A stretch of 36,681 nucleotides of DNA from the NCBI GenBank assembly GCA_026388655.1, contig JAPLJI010000059.1:1-36681 (forward strand), in the 5' to 3' direction. The position numbers were made by a program, and so were the translations under genes. The DNA comes from Pseudomonadota bacterium (GTDB lineage Bacteria > Desulfobacterota > JAPLJL01). The notes under the pieces are model-generated. The model saw only the letters and a list, made by a program, of their open reading frames with translations. It was not told the origin of the DNA and did no database searches. Positions within the stretch are counted from its first letter, which is position 1. Each line of letters begins with the position of its first letter. Shown here in pieces: positions 31,434-36,681 of the stretch.

Positions 31434-31511
31434 TAGTCCCGGTTTTTTAGCCTCTCACCTTTCCGCTCAACACCGACTCGACTTTTAAACTCGTAAGATT
31501 TTTTCTTTCTT

Positions 31512-31656
31512 GGGGGGCAGGTCTCGCTCCCCAAACAATGCGTGCGATCACGTAACCCCTTCCCGCCAGTGGCGGGACCGAGGGTCGGCTTAAAAGAGTT
31601 TGCGTGCCCCGCCAAAGGCGTGGGGGTCGTGAGGACCTACCCCCCGGCTATTTTTT
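31512..31656. other. Structured spacer element with long closing stem, strand unresolved
   Basis: The 319-bp gap 31434-31752 holds no gene. GGGGGGCAGGTC (31512-31523) pairs with GACCTACCCCCC (31634-31645) over 11 of 12 bases. Inside are hairpins CGTG/CACG (31541-31552), TCCCGCC/GGCGGGA (31561-31577), GACC/GGTC (31576-31586, alternative) and CCCCGCC-AAA-GGCGTGGGG (about 31607-31625). On the plus strand TTTTTT follows at 31651-31656. It may be a small RNA or a compound repeat; parts resemble the spacer at 27771-27790. Confidence 0.4.
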
Positions 31657-31752
31657 GAAAAAACACTACCCATGATTTATTGTACCTCTTACCTCTTACC
31701 TCTTGCCTTTAACCCTTCAGCTTTCACCCTTGACCTTTGACCTTCCTCCAGC

Positions 31753-32073
31753 TTACTTCGTTTCCTCGCGAATCCACTTCAAATAATCCGGATTCCCCGC
31801 AATGATCGACAGGGCGATGATCTCCGGGACCTCGTAGCTATGGCTCTGCTTCACCATTTCCACCACTTCCGGAAACAGGGAGGCCCGGGATTTGGCCATT
31901 AATAAAACCTCCGGGGTTGATTCCCGCTTTCCCTGCCACCAGAAATAGGATTTCACCCCTGGAATCACGTTTACGCAGGCGACCTTCCGCGCGGTTAAAA
32001 GGACATCCGCGATTTTATGGGCCTCTTCAATATTGGCGCTGGTGATATAAATCACAATTTCCTGGTCCGTCAT
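31753..32073 (-). CDS. cutA: CutA1 divalent-cation tolerance protein
   Basis: 106 residues, the usual length. Characteristic VYITSANIEEAHKIADVLLT-type opening, ACVNVIPGVKSYFWWQGK and HSYEVPEIIAL motifs. CutA1 is a very stable trimer with a ferredoxin-like fold; its role in metal tolerance is still debated. It is preceded by AAGGGG. It lies between the MOSC gene (about 43 nt upstream) and larE in the sulfur block; 319 bp of repeat-rich spacer separates it from larE. Confidence 0.95.
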   Translation of the reverse strand: MTDQEIVIYITSANIEEAHKIADVLLTARKVACVNVIPGVKSYFWWQGKRESTPEVLLMAKSRASLFPEVVEMVKQSHSYEVPEIIALSIIAGNPDYLKWIREETK

Positions 32074-32116
32074 GGCATTTTCCCCTTTTCCGTTTCCTTA
32101 ACTTTTTTTATTTCTT

Positions 32117-32590
32117 TCACTGTTTACTATTCACTTTTAACTTTTCACTTTTCACTATTTTAATCCGGTCCCCGGCGCTAACCCTCCCCCCCCGGATAAC
32201 CCGGGCGAAGATGCCTTCCCGGGGCATTATGCACTTCCCGGTCTCCTGCATAATCGCGCAACCGGCATGGCATTCTTTGCCGATCTGGGTAATCTCAAGC
32301 ACAATGTCTTTCCCGATGTGAAGCCGGGTGGAAACCGGCAGGGAGCAAAGGTTGATACCCTCGGTCGTCAGGTTTTCGGCGAAATCCCCGGGGCCCACGG
32401 CATAACCCAGTTTTTTCATTTTTTCTATGCTTTCCATGGCCAGGAGGCTCACCTGGCGATGGCCTTCCGGGCAGGCATGCGCATCCTCAACCAGGCCATG
32501 GTTCTCTCTCAGGACGCCTTCGGTCCCCGCCTCTTTCCGGGTTCCCTTCTTTTCACTTCGACAAACCGCCAGAACTTTAGGCATAGGCAT
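32117..32590 (-). CDS. MOSC-domain protein
   Basis: 157 residues. A small stand-alone MOSC domain with AVCRSEKKGTRK at the start, PGDFAENLTTEGI, and CHAGCAIMQETGKCIMPREG with Cys near the centre, as in many anaerobes. MOSC domains are linked to molybdenum cofactor sulfuration and other sulfur or metal transfer, fitting the neighbourhood of an E1-like ThiF protein, LarE and a desulfurase. The C-terminal KSEKLKVNSKQ runs into low-complexity spacer. Specific substrate unknown. Confidence 0.88.
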   Translation of the reverse strand: MPMPKVLAVCRSEKKGTRKEAGTEGVLRENHGLVEDAHACPEGHRQVSLLAMESIEKMKKLGYAVGPGDFAENLTTEGINLCSLPVSTRLHIGKDIVLEITQIGKECHAGCAIMQETGKCIMPREGIFARVIRGGRVSAGDRIKIVKSEKLKVNSKQ

Positions 32591-32657
32591 TTTTATATCA
32601 ATTGATCAATCGCCAATAACCAATAACTAAATTCCAAACTCGAAAGCATCATTAGCA

Positions 32658-32779
32658 ACGCTGAAGCCTTGCCCTAATTCTTTAGTTTCTGGTCTCTGGT
32701 TTCTGGTCTCTAGTTCAAAACTTTAAACCATTTTCTCTCTCTTATAACTCGAAACTAGAGACTAGAAACTCGAAACTGT
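32658..32779. repeat. Mini-palindrome and TTTCTGGTC / GAAACTAGAG repeat arms
   Basis: CGCTGAAGCCTTGCCCTAA (32658-32676) is a GTAG-type palindrome half. From about 32684 TTTCTGGTCTCTGGTTTCTG runs towards 32715, and GAAACTAGAGACTAGAAACTC at about 32751-32772 is its inverted counterpart. Together these fill the gap between the ThiF-like and MOSC genes. Confidence 0.5.
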
Positions 32780-32809
32780 TTTTAGCCATCCAACATTCCG
32801 GAATTCCCA

Positions 32810-33739
32810 TTATTTACCTTTGGCCCGGCTCCACCAGAACATCTCCAGGCGCTCGGAAACCTTTCCGAACGGACCCTGCAGCAGCTTCCACCAGAATCTC
32901 CTCTGCAGAATAAAAAGGGTGTTGAGATTAAGACCGTACAGACGCTGGACGGAAACCCCCTTCCGGGATACCCAATAATATCTCGGGGCGGACACCGCCT
33001 TTTCCTTGCCGGTCAAGAACTTGAGCGCCTCCCAGGCCCCGAGCGAAGAAGCCAGCCAGACCACCGGGGCGATCTGGGTCAGGGGCCGGCCCTCCTCGAT
33101 GAAATCCCGGTAATAATCCTTTTCCCAGCGGCCCTGGATCACGTAATTGTAGTAAGTGGCCAACTTATAGCGTTTTTCCGTAAAAATCTCCTTCAACCCC
33201 TCGTAATCCAGGCCCCGGGGGACGCCGTGAATCGATTCCGCCGAGGGCCCATCGGGCCTGATGATCGAAACGCAGGCCCATAAACCCGAGGGAACCACGA
33301 GGAGCGCCGTTTTCCCCATCTCCTGTACGCCCCGGAAGCAAAGCAGGCTGAAGGCAAAATCATCCGCGGCCGGGAAAACCAGGTCGGCACGCCGGGCCAG
33401 GATTAAAACCTCTTCCCGGGACAGGAGCCGGGGATGAACCTCCACCTCCGCCTCCGGGTTGATTTTCCGGAGATACTCACCGGCCGCTTCCGCCTTGTTC
33501 CGTCCCAGGGTATCGGTAAAGCAGAAGACCTGCCGGTTCATGTTGGTGGGTTCAAACCGGTCAAACTCGACCAGGATAAAATGGGAAACCCCGCTCCGGG
33601 CCAGGAGGGTGGCTACCGTCCCGCCCACACCCCCCAGGCCGATAATCAGGACGGTGGCTTTCCGGATTCTTTCCTGTTCCTCCGGTTGGAACAACCCCCG
33701 ATTCCTGGAAAAATATTCAAGGTAACTATCGGTCCCCAT
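32810..33739 (-). CDS. ThiF/HesA/MoeB-family E1-like adenylyltransferase
   Basis: 309 residues from ATG 33739; an in-frame TTG just before is less likely. ATP-binding GLGGVGG (35-41), the acidic FDRFEPTNMNRQ (60-71) and DTLGRNKAEAA are E1 signatures. The CxxC zinc pairs of MoeB/ThiF are not seen. From about residue 180 the chain has an unusual region, KRYKLATYYNYVIQGRWEKDYY, and a C-terminal Trp/Arg-rich tail (FWWKLLQG, MFWWSRAKGK) that could touch a membrane. It would adenylate a C-terminal glycine of a sulfur-carrier protein or a related substrate; no ThiS/MoaD-like gene is seen nearby. Its place between cysE and the MOSC gene supports sulfur-carrier chemistry. Confidence 0.87.
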   Translation of the reverse strand: MGTDSYLEYFSRNRGLFQPEEQERIRKATVLIIGLGGVGGTVATLLARSGVSHFILVEFDRFEPTNMNRQVFCFTDTLGRNKAEAAGEYLRKINPEAEVEVHPRLLSREEVLILARRADLVFPAADDFAFSLLCFRGVQEMGKTALLVVPSGLWACVSIIRPDGPSAESIHGVPRGLDYEGLKEIFTEKRYKLATYYNYVIQGRWEKDYYRDFIEEGRPLTQIAPVVWLASSLGAWEALKFLTGKEKAVSAPRYYWVSRKGVSVQRLYGLNLNTLFILQRRFWWKLLQGPFGKVSERLEMFWWSRAKGK

Positions 33740-33952
33740 CAATTCCCACCCGAAAACTCGAGGTCAAACTCAAATCCATGCGGAAAATTCCGCTCATTCA
33801 GTATATACCGAACGACTGATTTTAGAAAAATTTTTCGAGATCGGGAGATACAGTTTCAGGTCTTGAGTTTCGGGGGCTGGCTTTAAATTTTGAGGGTTAT
33901 TGTTTTCTGCTTGTCTATTGGTCATTGGCGCTTAGTCATCATCCAATCAGAA

Positions 33953-34621
33953 CTAAGGCTTGGGCTGGGCGCAGGAACCATCCTTGCCCTCCAATTTTCG
34001 GAGGCGTTCATCCAGTTTTCTCTGGTCGTCCATGATCACCCTCAAGGCGTCCGCCACCGGGTCCGGAAGGCTTCCATGATTCATTTCCTCGGCAATCCGG
34101 CGTTTTTCCTGCTTGTTCACCACCCGCCCGGGAACACCCACTACCGTGCATCCGGAAGGCGCCGATCGGATCACCACCGAGCCCGACCCGATCATAACAT
34201 CATCCCCGATCTCGATCGGGCCCAGGACGCAGGCGTTGGTCCCCACCACCACCCGGTTACCCAGGGTGGGATGTCGCTTCTTCTTCTCGGTGCTCACCCC
34301 GCCCAATACTACCCCCTTGAACATCACGCAGTCATTGCCGAGTTCGGCGGTCTCTCCGATCACGATTCCCATCCCATGATCGATGAAAAGCCGGCGCCCG
34401 ATCTCCGCCGCCGGATGAATCTCCACCCCGGTCAGAAACCGGCCGAGATGGGAAAGCACCCGGGCCGAGAACTTCAAGCCCCTTTCCCAGAGCCAGTGGG
34501 CTACCCGGTAAATCCAGATCGCCTGGAGGCCGGGATAGCAAATCACGATCTCCAGCCAGCCCCGGGCGGCCGGGTCCTTGGCCCGCGCCGCCTGAATATC
34601 TTCCCGAATCAGAGTTAACAT
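33953..34621 (-). CDS. cysE: Serine O-acetyltransferase
   Basis: 222 residues. Left-handed beta-helix hexapeptide repeats begin near GVEIHPAAEIGRRLFIDHGM (65-84) with His in FIDHGMGIVIGETAE, KGVVLGG and HPTLGNRVVVG. The length and short N-terminus match the EpsC-type CysE. It makes O-acetylserine from serine and acetyl-CoA, the acceptor used by CysK. Its start lies 14 nt after the cysK stop, so the two are certainly co-transcribed. The C-terminal 40 residues form a helical tail. Confidence 0.95.
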   Translation of the reverse strand: MLTLIREDIQAARAKDPAARGWLEIVICYPGLQAIWIYRVAHWLWERGLKFSARVLSHLGRFLTGVEIHPAAEIGRRLFIDHGMGIVIGETAELGNDCVMFKGVVLGGVSTEKKKRHPTLGNRVVVGTNACVLGPIEIGDDVMIGSGSVVIRSAPSGCTVVGVPGRVVNKQEKRRIAEEMNHGSLPDPVADALRVIMDDQRKLDERLRKLEGKDGSCAQPKP

Positions 34622-34635
34622 GCTGAGACCTTTCC

Positions 34636-35601
34636 CTAACCAACCACCCCGAAAAGGGCGGTAGAAAGATAACGTTCCCCGGTATCGGGCAGAATCACCA
34701 CAATCAGTCTGCCCCGATTCTCCGGCCTCCGTCCCACTTCGAGCGCCGCCCAGGCGGCGGCCCCGGATGATATCCCCGCCAGGATCCCTTCCTCCCGGGC
34801 CAGCCTCCGCGCCAGTTCCTCCGCGTCCTCGTTTTTCACCTTGATCACCTCGTCAATCAGGTCGGCGCGGAAGACCTCGGGGACAAATCCGGCCCCGATC
34901 CCCTGGATCCGGTGGGGGCCTGCTTTCCCGCCGGAGAGCACCGGCGAGGTCTCCGGTTCCACGGCCACCGCGCGCAGGGAAGGTTTCCTTTCCTTGAGCG
35001 CCTCGGCGATCCCGGTGATCGTTCCCCCGGTTCCTACCCCGGCGACCACGATCTCCACCCGTCCCTCCGTATCCCTCCAGATTTCCTCGGCCGTAGTCAG
35101 TCGGTGGATTTCGGGATTGGCCGGATTTTTAAATTGCATCGGTAGATAGGAATTCGGGATCTCTTTTTTCAATTCCTCGGCCTTTTTCACCGCCCCGGTC
35201 ATCCCTTCCAGGCCCGGGGTCAGGACCATCTCCGCCCCCAGGATCTTGAGGAGTTTTCTCCGCTCCATGCTCATGGTTTCGGGCATGGTCAGGATCAGGT
35301 GGTAGCCCCGGGCGGCGCAGACAAAAGCCAGGGCGATCCCGGTGTTGCCGCTGGTCGGCTCGATGACCACGGTATCCTGCTTGAGCAAGCCCTTTTCCTC
35401 GGCATCCAGGATCATCGCCACCCCGATCCGGTCCTTGATGCTGCCCAGGGGATTAAAGGATTCGAGCTTGGCCGCCACCTCCGCTCCCACTCCCAGGGTA
35501 ACCCGGTTAAGGCGGACGAGCGGGGTATTTCCAATCAGCTCGGTGGAATCCCGGGCGATGCCGCGATAGATATCTTTAATCTCAATCCCTTTATATTTCA
35601 T
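34636..35601 (-). CDS. cysK: Cysteine synthase A (O-acetylserine sulfhydrylase)
   Basis: 321 residues. PLP lysine Lys56 in [12 protein letters not shown], substrate loop TSGNTGIAL, and [15 protein letters not shown] for the phosphate. An N-terminal extension of about 12 residues ([14 protein letters not shown]) precedes the usual start. It makes cysteine from O-acetylserine and sulfide. AGGAG precedes ATG 35601. It is first structural gene after the Rrf2 regulator. Structured element copy B lies 75 nt upstream, and a GTAG mini-palindrome (35628-35650) lies between them. Confidence 0.96.
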   Translation of the reverse strand: MKYKGIEIKDIYRGIARDSTELIGNTPLVRLNRVTLGVGAEVAAKLESFNPLGSIKDRIGVAMILDAEEKGLLKQDTVVIEPTSGNTGIALAFVCAARGYHLILTMPETMSMERRKLLKILGAEMVLTPGLEGMTGAVKKAEELKKEIPNSYLPMQFKNPANPEIHRLTTAEEIWRDTEGRVEIVVAGVGTGGTITGIAEALKERKPSLRAVAVEPETSPVLSGGKAGPHRIQGIGAGFVPEVFRADLIDEVIKVKNEDAEELARRLAREEGILAGISSGAAAWAALEVGRRPENRGRLIVVILPDTGERYLSTALFGVVG

Positions 35602-35627
35602 TTTTATTCTCCTGCTCGCTTCTATTA

Positions 35628-35650
35628 CGCAAGCTAAAACTTGCGGCTAC
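35628..35650 (-). repeat. GTAG-type mini-palindrome
   Basis: On the minus strand GTAGCC then stem GCAAG/CTTGC around loop TTTTA. It has the same frame as the copies at 2485-2590 with a different stem sequence. Confidence 0.5.
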
Positions 35651-35675
35651 CATCGGTTTTCGTCTATCGTCCTTC

Positions 35676-35762
35676 GGTTACGCAGCCCGTTTCGGAAACG
35701 TTGTTCGGCTACGGATTTTTAGCCGACCGACGTAGCCCATAGACGACCCGGGCTTCGTAACC
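35676..35762 (-). repeat. Structured 90-nt element, copy B (upstream of cysK)
   Basis: Plus-strand arms GGTTACGCAGCCCG (35676-35689) and CGGGCTTCGTAACC (35749-35762) pair at 13 of 14 positions. An inner hairpin CGGCTA...TAGCCG (about 35706-35725) replaces CGGTTA...TAATCCG of copy A. Outside, TCGTC (about 35667-35671) can pair with GACGA (35742-35746), where copy A has TTGTC and GACAA. Confidence 0.75.
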
Positions 35763-35799
35763 CTAACCTTTGCCTTTTTTTCTTGCTACTCGCTACCTG

Positions 35800-36240
35800 T
35801 CATATGTAATACATTTGCTCCGGGCTTTTCCCTTCCTTCTCAATTTTGATCAGATCTTCCAGCGTGACCGAATTCAAGGTCTTATTGATGGAATCGCTGA
35901 GCTGGCACCAGAGGGCCCGGGTGGCGCAGACCGGGACCCGCGCGCAGGAACCCGGCTTCTCCACGCATTCCACCGGTGAAAGGGAGCCTTCCAGGGCCTC
36001 GACCACCTCCCCCACATGGATATCAGACGGGGAACGAGCCAGTGTATATCCGCCCCTGGCCCCGCGGGAGCTTTTCACCAGGCCGGCTTTTTTCAGGTTA
36101 TGAACTATTTGTGCCAGGTATTTTTCCGGGATGTCCCTGGCTTTGGCGATTTTAGAGGTCTGTATCGCCTTTTCCCCGAATCGGCTTGCCAATTCGAGGC
36201 AGGCTCTAAGCCCATATCGACCCTTGGTTGAAATTCTCAT
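35800..36240 (-). CDS. Rrf2-family transcriptional regulator with Cys cluster (IscR/CymR-like)
   Basis: 146 residues. MRISTKGRYGLRACLELA is the Rrf2 opening, with a winged helix to about residue 75 (GARGGYTLAR). Cys92, Cys99, Cys105 and Cys112 could bind an Fe-S cluster as in IscR. It heads the cysK-cysE block on the same strand, with about 200 nt to cysK, so it probably controls cysteine or sulfur supply, either by sensing cluster status or, as CymR does, by complex with CysK (inference). There is no Shine-Dalgarno; the promoter places transcription start at the ATG. Confidence 0.9.
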   Translation of the reverse strand: MRISTKGRYGLRACLELASRFGEKAIQTSKIAKARDIPEKYLAQIVHNLKKAGLVKSSRGARGGYTLARSPSDIHVGEVVEALEGSLSPVECVEKPGSCARVPVCATRALWCQLSDSINKTLNSVTLEDLIKIEKEGKSPEQMYYI

Positions 36241-36246
36241 TTTTTA

Positions 36247-36290
36247 AACATAACTATATTAATCATTTTTGTCAATATTTAATAAATATT
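36247..36290 (-). promoter_or_regulatory. Promoter of the Rrf2 gene with overlapping palindrome
   Basis: On the minus strand TTGACA (36270-36275) and TATGTT (36247-36252) are 17 nt apart; the -10 ends 6 nt from ATG 36240, which implies a leaderless or near-leaderless mRNA. AATATTT-AAT-AAATATT (36274-36290) overlaps the -35 and is a plausible autoregulatory operator. Confidence 0.5.
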
Positions 36291-36344
36291 TCAATTAAAT
36301 TAAATACTTAAACCGATTATGATAGATTTGTAATGTTTGAAATT

Positions 36345-36681
36345 TTAATCCAGGCCGGACACCTGAAAAACGGAAAACTGGACCTCGCCATCCAGGGTGT
36401 AAATGTAATAATAGCCGGAATTCTCATCTTTAAAAGCTTCCAGTTTCGCAATAATGTAATCTGGTTCCAAGCCGAGCATATTTAATGACCTGGGATTGGA
36501 AATGTCGACGATCGCCAGGCCCGCCTTTAAAGATTCGATCCCCGCTCCCAGCACGGCAAAGTTTTCAAACGCCTTCACCGTGGAAAAAATCCGGTCGTTA
36601 TCCCCGGTAATCGCGATGCGGGTGACCTCGGTGATAGCCCCCGGGAAGGTCAGGTCCAAAACCCGGAGATTGACCCCGTCG
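36345..36681 (-). CDS. LVIVD-repeat-like protein, C-terminal part
   Basis: About 111 residues before the stop at 36345; the frame is open to the window edge, so the N-terminus is missing. The residue pattern LAIVDISNPRSLNMLGLEP and the regular spacing of short hydrophobic strands (ITEVTRIAITGDNDRIFS, FAVLGAGI) suggest a beta-propeller built from LVIVD-type repeats, usually surface or periplasmic proteins. The last residues (YTLDGEVQFSVFQVSGLD) look like a closing strand. It is separated from the Rrf2 gene by about 100 AT-rich bases. Function unknown. Confidence 0.6.
   Translation of the reverse strand, partial: DGVNLRVLDLTFPGAITEVTRIAITGDNDRIFSTVKAFENFAVLGAGIESLKAGLAIVDISNPRSLNMLGLEPDYIIAKLEAFKDENSGYYYIYTLDGEVQFSVFQVSGLD

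Noticed and set aside
31433-31615. 60-codon frame upstream of larE
   Set aside because: It encodes the structured spacer hairpins; no start signal and no family resemblance.
31512-31656. 6S or SRP RNA gene
   Set aside because: Some words resemble the 6S central region, but the closing stem, length and bubble could not be fitted, and the conserved SRP loop GGAAGGAAGCAGCC is absent; left as an unassigned structured element.

Overview
The window looks like a GC-rich chromosome of an anaerobic, probably Desulfobacterota-like (former deltaproteobacterial) bacterium. This is inferred from gene content only: a glycyl radical enzyme with its activase, SCP2-type thiolase with HMG-CoA-synthase-like and DUF35 partners, ADP-forming acyl-CoA ligase, clostridial-type ferredoxin, LarE and an Fe-S type Rrf2 regulator. 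No rRNA or tRNA gene and no CRISPR array was seen. Spacers are crowded with small palindromes and short tandem repeats.

Layout. 1-283: N-terminus of a type IIG-like restriction-modification protein leaving the window. 634-4145 (+): acyl-CoA dehydrogenase homologue, zinc-ribbon response regulator, leucyl aminopeptidase. 4481-5946 (-): XRE-cupin regulator and Sir2 deacylase. 6122-11602 (+): four consecutive exported proteins (SRPBCC, LPP20-like lipoprotein, putative outer-membrane barrel, second lipoprotein) closed by a strong terminator. 11776-14729 (-): ispD-ispF-cysS. 14833-15777 (+): consensus promoter, long AT-rich leader and a secreted helix-hairpin-helix (ComEA-like) protein. 15874-27659 (-): a catabolic block read as GRE activase, small sigma-54-driven gene, GRE, SucC-like, SucD-like, ferredoxin, CoA-transferase alpha and beta, HMGCS-DUF35 fusion, thiolase. 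28039-36240 (-): a sulfur-handling block read as Rrf2 regulator, cysK, cysE, ThiF-like E1, MOSC protein, cutA, larE, mnmA, cysteine desulfurase. 36345-end: C-terminus of an LVIVD-type protein.

How the genes may work together. The GRE carries the Cys-x-Glu signature of eliminase-type enzymes (dehydratases and C-N or C-S lyases). It sits with CoA activation, CoA transfer, thiolysis and electron-transfer genes, which suggests radical cleavage or dehydration of an unknown substrate followed by CoA-ester degradation. The sulfur block joins cysteine synthesis (CysE, CysK) to sulfur mobilisation (desulfurase) and its users (MnmA, LarE), with an Fe-S-sensing type regulator at the head.

Most unusual observations: (1) a roughly 90-nt imperfect palindrome in three copies with compensatory stem changes, each in the upstream spacer of a minus-strand gene (sucD-like, mnmA, cysK); (2) an intergenic palindromic repeat inserted in frame in cysS; (3) a 60-residue orphan gene with a sigma-54 promoter and its own terminator between the GRE and its activase; (4) a CoA-transferase pair whose junction looks frameshifted; (5) a 22-unit heptamer array running into the 3' end of the GRE gene.
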